Of a DNA stretch of 64,000 nt, positions 20,382-30,154 are shown one piece after another. The notes under the pieces were generated by a model, which saw only the letters and a program-made list of their open reading frames with translations, had not been told where the DNA came from and did no database searches. The stretch lies in contig SYJG01000403.1 of the NCBI GenBank assembly GCA_005798445.1, positions 40,079 through 104,078 of the forward strand, read 5' to 3'. Position numbers and translations under genes: made by a program. This stretch comes from Planctomyces sp. (GTDB lineage: Bacteria > Planctomycetota > Planctomycetia > Planctomycetales > Planctomycetaceae). Every line of letters starts with the position of its first letter. The stretch's first letter is position 1.

Positions 20382-22526
20382 ATGGGCTTCTTCCGCTTTG
20401 AAGAATTGTCCGCCCCGTCCGGTTCAATCGGTCTGTTGACGTTCGACGTGCCCGACAAGAAGGTCAACACGCTCTCGCAAGCGGTGCTGGCCGAGTTGGC
20501 GTCGCAGGTTGAGCAATTGGAGAAACGCAACGACCTCAAGGGCTTGCTGTTCCGCAGCGGCAAGCCGGGGCAGTTCATCGCTGGAGCGGACTTGAACGAA
20601 CTCGCCGCGTTGATCGACGCGAGCCGCGAGCAATGTCAACACGCCATCGTCAGCGGACACGCGCTGTTCAGCCGCGTCAGCCAGTTACCGTTTCCGGTCG
20701 TCGCGTTGGTCGATGGCAACTCAATGGGGGGCGGCACCGAGCTGATCCTGTCGATGGACTATCGCATCGCCTCGACGAACCCGGCGACCAAGATCGCTCT
20801 GCCGGAAACGAAAATCGGCCTGATCCCCGGCTGGGGCGGGACGCAGCGGATGACTCGGCTGGTCGGCGTGCAGCACGCGATCGAAATCATCTGCGGCGGC
20901 GAGGCTGTCCCGGCTACGAAGGCGGTGCAGATCGGGTTGTGCTTCGACGCGGTCCCGGCCGACAAGCTGATCGAAGTTGGCACGACGTTGATCGAGCGCG
21001 TGCAATCGATCGGCGAATGGAAGACCGATCGGCAACGCCGTTCGCAGCCACTCGGACTCAGCGAGACCGAATTGATGTTTGCGTTCGCGTGTGCCGAGGG
21101 AGCGATCAAAGGCAAAACGAAGGGGCAGTATCCGGCCCCGCTCGCGGCGCTGAAGGCGATCAAGTTGGGGATCAACCGACCGCTCGACGAGGGATTGAAG
21201 ATCGAGCAGGAGGTTGCGCTCGAAGTGACCGGCACGCCGATCTCGTCGAATCTGATTTCCGTCTTCTTCATGAACAACGCACTCGGCCGCGATCCGGGAT
21301 TTCTGCCCGCGACTGCAAAGACTTGCGACGTGAAGAGCGTCGGAGTGCTCGGCAGCGGCCTGATGGGAGCCGGCATCGCGACTGCTCACGCACGGCGCGG
21401 CGTGCCAGCGGTGATGGTTGATGTCGGACAAGATCGGCTGGCCGACGGCCTGAAGCGCGCGTGCCAAGTGGTCGAAGGCCGCATCAAGATCGGCCGAGCG
21501 ACGCCGCAGGACATGCAGGAGATGCTCACGCGGTTGAGTACCTCGACTTCGCGAGCGGTCTTTTCGGACGCCGATGTCGTCGTCGAGGCGATCACCGAGA
21601 ATGAGACTCTTAAAAAACAGGCGTACGGGGAACTGAAGTCGTTGCTCCGCGACGACGCGATCTTGTGCAGCAACACTTCGACGATCTCGATCACGCGCAT
21701 GGCCGAAGCCGCACCGCATCCCGAACGGTTTGTCGGCATGCACTTCTTTTATCCAGTCGATCGCATGGAACTGGTCGAAGTCATTCGCGGAGCGAAGACC
21801 GACGACGACACCGTCGCGACGATTGTGGCCCTTGCCAAGCGGATCGGTAAGACACCGATCGTGATGCAAGATTGCCCTGGCTTCCTCGTCAACCGCGTGC
21901 TTCTGCCGTACATGAACGAAGCGGTATTGCTGCTGCAAGAAGGGGCGTCGATGGATGACATCGACAAGGCCGCGACCAAATTCGGGATGCCGATGGGCCC
22001 AATCACGCTCAGTGACCTCGTCGGCTTGGACACCGCGTACTACGCCGGCCAAGTCGTCTCGACCGCCTACGCTGACCGCGCGAAACCAACTCCAATTCTC
22101 GGTGAACTCGTGAAAGCTGGACGTCTCGGCAACAAGAACGGCTCCGGTTTCCGCAAGCTCAACAAGAAGGGGAAGCCGGAAGCCGATCCCGATTTTGCGC
22201 CGTTCCTCGAAAAGCATCGGACGGACAACCGCCAGTTCTCGCTCGATGAACTCACCGATCGCTTGTTCCTTCCGATGCTGCTGGAAGCGACGCGAGTTCT
22301 CGAAGAAGGAATCGTTGCCGCTCCGCATCATGTCGACATGGGCCTGATCCTGGGGATCGGCTTCCCACCGTTCCGTGGCGGCATCCTGCACTGGTGCGAC
22401 ACCGAAGGAGCATCCGCGATCGCCGATCGACTCGGCAAGTACGCGAGCCTCGGTAAACGCTTCGAGCCGACAGAGTCGATCACATCGAAGCGAGTCTTCT
22501 TCCCACGAACGAAGACCATCGGCTGA
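20382..22526 (+). CDS. Multifunctional fatty-acid oxidation protein, alpha-subunit type (enoyl-CoA hydratase / 3-hydroxyacyl-CoA dehydrogenase)
   Basis: Crotonase domain (FIAGADLNEL; DGNSMGGGTELILSMDYRIAS) followed by a 3-hydroxyacyl-CoA dehydrogenase domain (VGVLGSGLMGAGIATAHA; RFVGMHFFYPVDRMELVEVIRG). Confidence 0.93.
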   Translation: MGFFRFEELSAPSGSIGLLTFDVPDKKVNTLSQAVLAELASQVEQLEKRNDLKGLLFRSGKPGQFIAGADLNELAALIDASREQCQHAIVSGHALFSRVSQLPFPVVALVDGNSMGGGTELILSMDYRIASTNPATKIALPETKIGLIPGWGGTQRMTRLVGVQHAIEIICGGEAVPATKAVQIGLCFDAVPADKLIEVGTTLIERVQSIGEWKTDRQRRSQPLGLSETELMFAFACAEGAIKGKTKGQYPAPLAALKAIKLGINRPLDEGLKIEQEVALEVTGTPISSNLISVFFMNNALGRDPGFLPATAKTCDVKSVGVLGSGLMGAGIATAHARRGVPAVMVDVGQDRLADGLKRACQVVEGRIKIGRATPQDMQEMLTRLSTSTSRAVFSDADVVVEAITENETLKKQAYGELKSLLRDDAILCSNTSTISITRMAEAAPHPERFVGMHFFYPVDRMELVEVIRGAKTDDDTVATIVALAKRIGKTPIVMQDCPGFLVNRVLLPYMNEAVLLLQEGASMDDIDKAATKFGMPMGPITLSDLVGLDTAYYAGQVVSTAYADRAKPTPILGELVKAGRLGNKNGSGFRKLNKKGKPEADPDFAPFLEKHRTDNRQFSLDELTDRLFLPMLLEATRVLEEGIVAAPHHVDMGLILGIGFPPFRGGILHWCDTEGASAIADRLGKYASLGKRFEPTESITSKRVFFPRTKTIG

Positions 22527-22770
22527 TTGGTTCTGATTCCGATCAACCCCTTCTCCCTGCGGGAGAAGGTGGCCGAAGGCCGGATGAGGGATGCGATTCA
22601 CGACAGAGTCTCAACAACACATGGCTCCCTCACCCCGACCCTCTCCCAAAGGGAGAGGGAGAGAAACAGCACATCGACCCGAAGACGCAAGACCTCCTTG
22701 TCTGACCTTGACCGCCCGGTACACTGCGCCGCGTTCCCGAACGGTGTTCTCGCGAAGGGTGCGGTTGGTC

Positions 22771-23361
22771 ATGGACAGTTACGCGTTGATGGCGGTGCTG
22801 ACGTTGGCCTTGGGGCTGGCGCTGCTGGCGGCCGAGGTCTTTATTCCTTCCGGCGGAGTCATCATGACGGCTGCCGGAATCGTCTTCGTGATTTCGGTGT
22901 GGAGCGCGTGGCAAGCCTGGGGCAAGTCGGGTGAGTTGACGCTGTTTTTGATTTACATCGCAGCTCTCGTCGTGTTGTTTCCGTCGGTGTTGGGCGGAGC
23001 GTTTTATGCCTTCCCGCGCACAGAGTACGGCCGGCGGTTGATGAATCCCCCCAGCTTGGACGAGATGGAACCGTTCGTCGCGGAAACCGAGCGGCTATCG
23101 CGGCTCATCGGAAAAACGGGGACGACGCTGACTCGTCTGGGCCCCGGTGGGATGGTGCTGGTCGAAGGGGAGCGGATGCACGCCGAGAGCGAAGGGATGC
23201 TCATTTTGACCGACACGCCGGTGCGGGTGCTGGCACTCAAAGGCAATCGTCTACTGGTCCGGCAAGTGCGCGAGAGTGCGGTGCCGGAGCCTGCACCCAA
23301 CGAGGAGCCACTCGCCGAACACGAACGGACGCCGCTTGACGATGATTTTGGACAGAGCTAA
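22771..23361 (+). CDS. NfeD-family membrane protein
   Basis: MDSYALMAVLTLALGLALLAAEVFIPSGGVIMTAAGI... followed by an OB-fold-like C-terminus; directly upstream of floA. Confidence 0.75.
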   Translation: MDSYALMAVLTLALGLALLAAEVFIPSGGVIMTAAGIVFVISVWSAWQAWGKSGELTLFLIYIAALVVLFPSVLGGAFYAFPRTEYGRRLMNPPSLDEMEPFVAETERLSRLIGKTGTTLTRLGPGGMVLVEGERMHAESEGMLILTDTPVRVLALKGNRLLVRQVRESAVPEPAPNEEPLAEHERTPLDDDFGQS

Positions 23362-23384
23362 ACCAGTTTTGATTGTCGATTTTT

Positions 23385-23448
23385 GATTTTTGATTGGGAA
23401 TGCGGGCCGTGGTTCAATCGAAAATCAAAAATCATCAATCGAAAATCC
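23385..23448. repeat. AT-rich inverted repeat (GATTTTTGATTTTTGATTG / CAATCGAAAATCAAAAATC)
   Basis: gattgtcgatttttgatttttgattggg ... ttcaatcgaaaatcaaaaatcatcaatcgaaaatc upstream of floA. Confidence 0.6.
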
Positions 23449-23476
23449 TCAGTCCGCCTGGAAAGGCTGACCTACT

Positions 23477-24532
23477 TTGAAAGCCATCATGCTGAATCAC
23501 CTGTCTCTGCTGGCTGCGGACAACTCGAACGCGCTGTTGTTGCTTGTGTTTGTGTTGGTCGCGTTTTTCGCGCTGATTTTTCTGCTGGTCTTCTTTCGGT
23601 ATTTCGGCCTGTGGATTCAGTGCGTGACGACGCGAGCCAGCATTTCGCTGCCAAGTTTGTTGATGATGTCGTTGCGGAAGGTCAGCCCGACCATCATTGT
23701 CCGCAGCAAGATCATGGCGGTGCAGGCCGGGCTGACGCGGTCGTACCCGATCACGACGAAGGCTTTGGAAGCTCACTATCTGGCCGGCGGCAACGTGCCC
23801 AACGTGATTCGCGCCTTGATCGCCGCGCAACGAGCCGGGCTAACGGATTTGGATTGGCAGACCGCTGCGGCGATTGATCTGGCGGGACGCGATCTGCTCG
23901 ACGCCATCCGCACGAGTGTCTATCCAAAAGTCATCGACTGCCCGGACCCGAAGCGCGGCAGCACTCTGAGCGCCGTCGCCAAAGATGGCATCGAGTTGAA
24001 AGTCCGAGCCAGAGTCACCGTGCGGACCAACATCAAGCAGTTGGTCGGGGGTGCGACGGAAGAGACGGTCATCGCACGCGTGGGGCAGGGGATCGTGCAG
24101 GCGATCGGCTCGACTGCATCGTACAAGCTGGTGCTGGCGAATCCTGATTCGATCTCGCGAACAGTGCTGAGCGAAGGACTCGAGGCGCAGACGGCGTTCG
24201 AGATTGTCTCGATCGACATCGCTGACGTGGACGTGGGCGAGAACATCGGTGCCCGGTTGCAGGCCGATCAGGCGGAAGCGCAGGTTCGAGTTGCTCAGGC
24301 CAAAGCGGAGGAACAGCGTGCCGCCTACACGGCGGCCGAACAGGAAATGGTCGCTCTGATCCAAGAGAACCGAGCAAAGGTCGTCATGGCCGAAGCGGCG
24401 ATTCCGTTGGCGATCTCGCAAGCGTTGGCCAGCGGCAAGCTCGGCCTGTTGGATTATTACGAACTCAGAAACATCCAAGCCGATACCAAAATGCGCGACT
24501 CGATCTCCGGCGGAGAGCCGACGACGAAGTAA
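23477..24532 (+). CDS. floA: Flotillin-like protein FloA (SPFH family)
   Basis: N-terminal TM segment, then [16 protein letters not shown]...[42 protein letters not shown]...[26 protein letters not shown]-type C-terminus. Confidence 0.9.
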   Translation: MKAIMLNHLSLLAADNSNALLLLVFVLVAFFALIFLLVFFRYFGLWIQCVTTRASISLPSLLMMSLRKVSPTIIVRSKIMAVQAGLTRSYPITTKALEAHYLAGGNVPNVIRALIAAQRAGLTDLDWQTAAAIDLAGRDLLDAIRTSVYPKVIDCPDPKRGSTLSAVAKDGIELKVRARVTVRTNIKQLVGGATEETVIARVGQGIVQAIGSTASYKLVLANPDSISRTVLSEGLEAQTAFEIVSIDIADVDVGENIGARLQADQAEAQVRVAQAKAEEQRAAYTAAEQEMVALIQENRAKVVMAEAAIPLAISQALASGKLGLLDYYELRNIQADTKMRDSISGGEPTTK

Positions 24533-24533
24533 C

Positions 24534-24591
24534 GTGGGGCAGGTTTTCAACCTGCCTTGAATGAGGCGGGCAGGTTGAAAACCTGCCCCAC
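24534..24591. repeat. Perfect 23-bp-arm palindrome directly after the floA stop
   Basis: gtggggcaggttttcaacctgcc (24534-24556) / ggcaggttgaaaacctgccccac (24569-24591). Confidence 0.9.
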
Positions 24592-24609
24592 GAGGAAAGG
24601 CGGATCGTC

Positions 24610-25314
24610 ATGTTCATTCCAAATCCCATTCTGGCGGCGGGAGGAACGGCGATCTCTATCTTGTTTCTGGTGATCGCATTCGTCAGTTGGCTGTGGAACG
24701 TGTTCAACGGGAACCAAAACGCACCGGGTGCTGGCCGGCGACCGCAACCACTCCCCGGCGGCAAGAAGATCGAGACAGATTTGCAAGCCGAGATCAATCG
24801 CTTCCTCAAAAACGTGATGGGCCAGAAGCAGGCTCCAGAGGAAGAGTTGGAAGTGCTGGTCGTCGAAGAGGAGGATGAGAAACCTCGCCGCCGACAAAAG
24901 CCACGATCGAAAGCCGAGGCGGCCCAGCGGAAGAGCGCGGCCGCTGCTCCCAAGCCGGAAGGATCTGAAGGCCCCGGCGACGTTCGTCCGGGAGGCCGTA
25001 TCGCTCACCGGAAAGGACCGGGTACGACTGGGCTCGGTTCCGGTGTGCAACAGCATCTCGCGGAGCACATGCAGGAGGGTCGAGTCCTGCAACAAGCTCA
25101 AAGCCATCTCGCTCACGGAGTGGCCGAAAAAGTTCAACAGGATCTCGGATCGTTTACCGGCCTTAATCCCGCCGGTACGGCAGCCACGGTGACGACCTCT
25201 CGTCAGACCGCGACCGCGTTGAGCGTCGCCAAATTGATGCGCGATCCAGCGAGCCTCAAAGAGGCCTTCGTGCTCAACTTGATTCTGAACCGGCCGAACT
25301 TCGGGAAGAAGTAG
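24610..25314 (+). CDS. Hypothetical protein with an N-terminal TM helix and a charged linker
   Basis: MFIPNPILAAGGTAISILFLVIAFVSWLWNVFNGNQNAPGAGRRPQPLPGGKK... Confidence 0.75.
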   Translation: MFIPNPILAAGGTAISILFLVIAFVSWLWNVFNGNQNAPGAGRRPQPLPGGKKIETDLQAEINRFLKNVMGQKQAPEEELEVLVVEEEDEKPRRRQKPRSKAEAAQRKSAAAAPKPEGSEGPGDVRPGGRIAHRKGPGTTGLGSGVQQHLAEHMQEGRVLQQAQSHLAHGVAEKVQQDLGSFTGLNPAGTAATVTTSRQTATALSVAKLMRDPASLKEAFVLNLILNRPNFGKK

Positions 25315-25392
25315 GTCAGCCTTTCCAGGCGGACCCCGGTCATCGGCAGACGTTGGCTTGCGCATCGGGTCAGCCTGGAAAGGGTGAACTAC
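25311..25392. repeat. Palindromic element (GTAGGTCAGCCTTTCCAGGC family) overlapping a stop codon
   Basis: gtaggtcagcctttccaggc (25311-25330) / gcctggaaagggtgaactac (25373-25392), two mismatches; related pieces at 23456-23475 and 28403-28422. Confidence 0.7.
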
Positions 25393-25547
25393 GCCTCGCG
25401 CAGATTTCGCCGCCGAGTTTCCATGCGGATGCTGGGAAGAGCTTGCCGATCAACAAGGTGGTATCGGTATCGGTGTCGGCTGAGTCTCTGCCGCAGTCAT
25501 GCGCGCCGGGGCAAGTCAGGCAAGTTGGCCAAGGAAGGTTCGATCAG

Positions 25548-26522
25548 ATGCTGCGACGAAATTGGGTCGGGGGAATCGTCGCACTAGCGGCCTTGTGGCT
25601 GCTTGGTGAGAGACCCTGCGCCGCCGAAGACGCGAAGCCCGTGATCGACGTCGAGGTCGTTGCGCCCGGCAGTTCCGTGGCGGCGGTTCGCAAAAAGGCG
25701 CTGGCCGATTTGCCGCTCGACAAAGTCACGGCGGACTTGCGTCCCAAAGTGGACGACATCACCAAAAACGTCAGCCTGTTCCGCCACATGCCGACGCTGA
25801 GATTTGTTTCGGAGCCAGAGGTCTACAATTTCTTTCTCGCGCATCCCGACGTCGCGGTCAGTTTGTGGCGAGTCATGGACATCTCGACGTTCGAGATGTG
25901 GCAGACCGGTCCGACCAGTTACGAAGCGGACTCGCACGACGGTTCGAGCGGTACGATCGAAGTGTTGCACTCTTCCGCCGAGCGACAGCTTGTGATGTGC
26001 GAAGGCTCATTCAAGAGTCCGCTGCTGCCCAAGCCGATCAAGGCGCGAACACTGCTGCACCTGCAACCGACGTTTCAGAAAAACGCGGATGGCCAAACGA
26101 CGGTGACACATTCGCTCGACATGTTCGTCTCGTTTCCGTCGCAGCCGGTGGACATCACGGCGAAGTTGATCTCGCCGGTCAGTCATGCGATGGCGGATCG
26201 TAACTTTCGCGAAGTCAGTTTGTGGGTCGCGATGATGAACGTCGGGATGGTCCAGCAACCGGGCTGGATCGAGCAACTGGCCGGCAAGATGGATGGCGTG
26301 CTGGAAATCCGCCGCGGCCAACTACTGAAGCTGGCGATGCAGACGAACATTGCTGCTCGCAAACGGGAACTGCAACGCCAGGCGGGCACCCGCGAGCTGT
26401 CGATCGACGAAGTGATGACCGTGCTCCGCAAAGCCGCTCAAGAGGGAGCCGTGCCTGCCAGCGGCGAGCAGATCAAAGGTGAATCGCGAGTCGAACCCGC
26501 GTCCGGCCAACGGATGCCTTGA
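25548..26522 (+). CDS. Secreted hypothetical protein
   Basis: MLRRNWVGGIVALAALWLLGERPCAAEDAKPVIDVEV...; start moved downstream of the palindrome-derived 5' extension. Confidence 0.75.
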   Translation: MLRRNWVGGIVALAALWLLGERPCAAEDAKPVIDVEVVAPGSSVAAVRKKALADLPLDKVTADLRPKVDDITKNVSLFRHMPTLRFVSEPEVYNFFLAHPDVAVSLWRVMDISTFEMWQTGPTSYEADSHDGSSGTIEVLHSSAERQLVMCEGSFKSPLLPKPIKARTLLHLQPTFQKNADGQTTVTHSLDMFVSFPSQPVDITAKLISPVSHAMADRNFREVSLWVAMMNVGMVQQPGWIEQLAGKMDGVLEIRRGQLLKLAMQTNIAARKRELQRQAGTRELSIDEVMTVLRKAAQEGAVPASGEQIKGESRVEPASGQRMP

Positions 26523-26537
26523 GGTGACTACGGCGAA

Positions 26538-27089
26538 TCAGTTTTGGCTCTTGGGTGTCTCGTCCGGTGCCACAGTGGATGTCGGAGCCCCAGGCTTTAT
26601 CTTGGGGCCGACGTGGGGTGTGAAAACCGCGACGACCACAATGCTCGCGGCCACTCCGATCATGCCGATCCACAACCACGGGCTGGTCTCGTGTGAGCTT
26701 CCTTGCTTCCAGCCCAGGACGAGATTCGTGATTGCGTTTACGGTCACAGCTCCGCCGAAAACGATGGGCATGACCAACTCTGGCTTCGGCTTTCCTTCGA
26801 AACTAAACATGGCCAGAGTCAACGTCAGAGCACCGAACGCACCCAAGCTGCCGCCGATGAATCCCCAAGTGACTCCGGCACCGCTGAACGAGAACGGGAC
26901 TTTGGTGTAGATCATGCCGCCCGCACCGCCGAGAATCGCCCAGACCAAATACGCGACGCCGATCATCACATACGGCTTGAAGGGATTGTTCCCTTCGGCC
27001 GTTCGAGCCAGCCCGATGGCCGGTCCATACATGCCCCAAAACAACGCCGTGAGCGACGCAAAAATCACAGGCAGTAGAGGCAGTTTCAT
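26538..27089 (-). CDS. Multi-pass membrane protein, EamA/DMT-transporter-like
   Basis: MKLPLLPVIFASLTALFWGMYGPAIGLARTAEGNNPFKPYVMIGVAYLVWAILGGAGG... Confidence 0.65.
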   Translation of the reverse strand: MKLPLLPVIFASLTALFWGMYGPAIGLARTAEGNNPFKPYVMIGVAYLVWAILGGAGGMIYTKVPFSFSGAGVTWGFIGGSLGAFGALTLTLAMFSFEGKPKPELVMPIVFGGAVTVNAITNLVLGWKQGSSHETSPWLWIGMIGVAASIVVVAVFTPHVGPKIKPGAPTSTVAPDETPKSQN

Positions 27090-27182
27090 AGTGTCCTCGG
27101 GGTTCGGAGTCCCGCCTGTCGGCGGCGCAGATTTTGAGGGGCGAGATCGTAGCGGGTGAGCGGTGAGTGCGAAGGGTCGCGG

Positions 27183-27731
27183 TCAGAAAAACGCATCCCA
27201 TGCCACGATCAGCACCATCACAACGCCGACGCTCAACTTGCCGAGCACTCCCAGCGTGCGACCGATCGCGACGGCTCTGCCGACGGCGACGGCTTGAGAC
27301 TCGCTGCGACCTTTCCAAGTTTCGCCGAGGTACGCGCCGAGGAATGCTCCCCCCGCGCCCCCTGCCAAAATGCCGAACAAGGTGCCGAAGACCGGTATGA
27401 CCGAACCACCGCCGGCTCCGGACATCGCCCCCACGATTCCACCCAGCAGCGCGAGTCCGACGGCGCGACGACTGGCTCCCTGTTTTTTCGCGGCGACGGT
27501 CCCCACGGCGAGTTCCAACACTTCCCCGACGACCGCCAAGCCGAACACAATGCCGACCGTCAGCCAGCCGACGCTGAAGCGTGATTCTTCCGGCATCAGC
27601 CACGCGGCGAGAGCCGTGAGCAACACCATCAGCCAGTTGCCGGGTAATTGCAGCACGGTCAGGAACCACGCGAACAAACTGCCCAGCACGAGCAAGACGG
27701 CTCCAACGAACGGAAGGATGTGCGAATTCAT
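27183..27731 (-). CDS. DUF456-family membrane protein
   Basis: MNSHILPFVGAVLLVLGSLFAWFLTVLQLPGNWLMVLLTALAAWL...GTLFGILAGGAGGAFLGAYLGE. Confidence 0.75.
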   Translation of the reverse strand: MNSHILPFVGAVLLVLGSLFAWFLTVLQLPGNWLMVLLTALAAWLMPEESRFSVGWLTVGIVFGLAVVGEVLELAVGTVAAKKQGASRRAVGLALLGGIVGAMSGAGGGSVIPVFGTLFGILAGGAGGAFLGAYLGETWKGRSESQAVAVGRAVAIGRTLGVLGKLSVGVVMVLIVAWDAFF

Positions 27732-28152
27732 GGCGGTGATCTCGATCAACTGGAAGCCATCCGACCGCGATCTTCGCTGGTTCGCGATTGGCCAATTCCT
27801 GGGTGTTGGATTTATTGCTGCGGAACTCTGGGTTTATCTATTTGGCTATTGGAAGATTTCAGGATTGATGCTTGCCGCATCGGCGATCGTCGCAATTTCT
27901 GGATTGGTTCTCCCACAATCGATCCGCTGGGTCTACGTCGGTTGGATGGTTGCCGTCTTCCCGATTGGTTGGGTGATCTCGCACCTCCTCTTGGCGGCGA
28001 TCTTTTTCGGAGTCATCATGCCAATCGGTTTGATCCTGCGAGTGCTCGGCCGAGACCCGATGCAGAAGTCTTTCGATCGGTCGGCTTCAACGTACTGGAT
28101 TTCTCGGCCAACCGAGCCGACCGATTCGCAACGCTACTTCCGACAGTTTTGA
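27730..28152 (+). CDS. SxtJ-like membrane protein
   Basis: MAVISINWKPSDRDLRWFAIGQFLGVGFIAAELWVYLF...GVIMPIGLILRVLGRDPMQKSFDRSASTYWISRP. Confidence 0.75.
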   Translation: MAVISINWKPSDRDLRWFAIGQFLGVGFIAAELWVYLFGYWKISGLMLAASAIVAISGLVLPQSIRWVYVGWMVAVFPIGWVISHLLLAAIFFGVIMPIGLILRVLGRDPMQKSFDRSASTYWISRPTEPTDSQRYFRQF

Positions 28153-28160
28153 GGCAGCAC

Positions 28161-28379
28161 ATGGCCGACAATTCTCAACGTCCCACCAACACGTCGCCGA
28201 GCGACTTCGAGCGTCAGGCCGAAGAAGCCACCCCGGGATTGATCGCCGAGTTCATCGACTTCCTGAAGACCAGCAAGAAGTGGTGGCTGACACCGATCCT
28301 CGTCGTGCTGTTGTTGATCGGCGCGCTGATCATCCTGAGCGGTACCGCAGCGGCCCCGTTCATCTACCCGTTTTTCTGA
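28161..28379 (+). CDS. DUF5989-like small membrane protein
   Basis: ...GLIAEFIDFLKTSKKWWLTPILVVLLLIGALIILSGTAAAPFIYPFF. Confidence 0.75.
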   Translation: MADNSQRPTNTSPSDFERQAEEATPGLIAEFIDFLKTSKKWWLTPILVVLLLIGALIILSGTAAAPFIYPFF

Positions 28380-28422
28380 GTGGCGCGATTTTGCCAATTC
28401 GGGTCAGGCTGGAAAGCCTGAC

Positions 28423-29880
28423 CTACTCCGGCGGTGTGGCTCCCTTGTCCAAGTGTTCGGGGATGCCGAGAAGTTTCGGGTCGGTGGTGTTGTCGCTGGT
28501 GATCTCCGGAATGGGATTGGTGTCGAGCCACTCGGCCAGTGTGATTTTTCCATCGCTGGGATATTGGAAATTGCCGGGGACGAGAATCGGGCCGAGCCAC
28601 AATTCCGAATTCTCTTGCAGAGTTCGTTCGCGGATTCGCAGTGAGAAGACGATTCCGTATTGCACTTGACCCTGAACCGCCTCTGCCGATCGCGTCGCGC
28701 CCGTGACCACGTAGATGATGTCATTGAGGGCGAAGTCCGACTGCCCGGTGAATTCTGCGAGTCGATACTTCGCTGACCAACGATCGCCCGTTTGCAACAC
28801 TTCCAACGGGGCCGGCTCGTCGGTTGGGAACGGTGTCTTGCGATCGCTCGTGCGGCGAGTGAGCAGCACGGCCTGCATCGTCTGATCGGTGAACAGCGAG
28901 GGAGTCGCTTGCAGCGCGCGTTCGATTTCCAGCCGCACAAACAGTCGCGAACCGGTGATTTGTTGGCCCAGCGTCAACGGCTGATCGGTCTCATCGATCA
29001 ATGCGAGCCGCATGGTCGCAGTCCGATAGTACCCGCCGTTGAAAAGTTTCTCGCTCCGTTCGTCGTTGCCTCGATAGTACGTCCCGCCGAGCCCCGTTGC
29101 GCCGCGTGGACGCAGCGGCTTCGGCGGCGCGCCGCTCATCGCGACAGGCCGCATTGCTCCGGCCGATTCAGCTTCGACCAGTTTTTGGTTCACGCTGACG
29201 ATGTCGGACGACAGTCGCATCGAAAACCCAACGACATCCCAGAGGGCCGTGCCGAGCACGACGACGACGAATCCAGCCGCCGAAATGCGCGGGCAACGCG
29301 AACGCACTTGTTGCAGCACACCGCTCGACCATCGCGGAGAATCGGCCGGCACACGCCGAATGCGTTCTGCCATTCCGACGAGCACTGCGAAGATGAGCAA
29401 AAACCAAATCTTTGGCTCGCCTCCAAAATCGCCGAGCCGCTTCCACAAGTCATGGCCATATCGAGTCAGGAATTCGTCTCGAGCCGACGGTGGAAGTTTT
29501 TCGGGCCACGGAGCTCGCGCCACAACCCAACGGCGGAGCACCTCCAGCTCTGACATCGTCAGCCGTCCCCCTTCTTTCGGCATGGCGATCGTCGGGTCAT
29601 CACTGGTCACGCGACGCAGTAATTCGCTCTCGTCGGTCGGCGGCTCGACCAGCTTTTTGCCGGACAAGCCACCTTGGAACGCGATCGTTTTTTCGTCGAG
29701 CCGCAATCCCCCTTGCTGTTGTTGCGGTCCGTGACACTGCCAACAGCGAGCCTTAAAGATCGGCGCGACCTCCTTGTGGAAGTCGACGGCCGAAGTCGTT
29801 GGCGGTTTGCTTGCGCAACCGGCAAGCAGCAGGAACACACCTAGCTGCCAAAAGGCAATGCTGATCACCGCGTTCGACAC
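28423..29880 (-). CDS. Lipoprotein with planctomycete-type cytochrome c domain (PSCyt1-like)
   Basis: GTG start VSNAVISIAFWQLGVFLLLAGCASK (lipobox), VDFHKEVAPIFKARCWQCHGPQQQQGGLRLD (CxxCH). Confidence 0.8.
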   Translation of the reverse strand: MSNAVISIAFWQLGVFLLLAGCASKPPTTSAVDFHKEVAPIFKARCWQCHGPQQQQGGLRLDEKTIAFQGGLSGKKLVEPPTDESELLRRVTSDDPTIAMPKEGGRLTMSELEVLRRWVVARAPWPEKLPPSARDEFLTRYGHDLWKRLGDFGGEPKIWFLLIFAVLVGMAERIRRVPADSPRWSSGVLQQVRSRCPRISAAGFVVVVLGTALWDVVGFSMRLSSDIVSVNQKLVEAESAGAMRPVAMSGAPPKPLRPRGATGLGGTYYRGNDERSEKLFNGGYYRTATMRLALIDETDQPLTLGQQITGSRLFVRLEIERALQATPSLFTDQTMQAVLLTRRTSDRKTPFPTDEPAPLEVLQTGDRWSAKYRLAEFTGQSDFALNDIIYVVTGATRSAEAVQGQVQYGIVFSLRIRERTLQENSELWLGPILVPGNFQYPSDGKITLAEWLDTNPIPEITSDNTTDPKLLGIPEHLDKGATPPE

Positions 29881-30154
29881 AAAGGCCCTCCGCCGTCGCA
29901 GTCTTCTGTGGCTCAGCCGATGAAATCTCAGCGACCTGCGGCAAGCATCCCCAGCAGCAATGCAATCGCAATCTGTTTCTGCCACGGAAAAACCGAATCC
30001 ACATCTCGCGAACTTGCCGGTCAGCTTACCTGAGGACGCCGGTGATGCTCAACTTTGCAAATGGATTTGCCAATCTCTCGGATTCGCTTGTTCGACGGAT
30101 CGCGAGACACGGCCTACCATGACGAAGTTTCGATCAACAACATCCTGGTGACCA

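Noticed and set aside
20721-22601. Minus-strand 626-aa ORF
   Set aside because: Antisense shadow of the clear enoyl-CoA hydratase/3-hydroxyacyl-CoA dehydrogenase gene.
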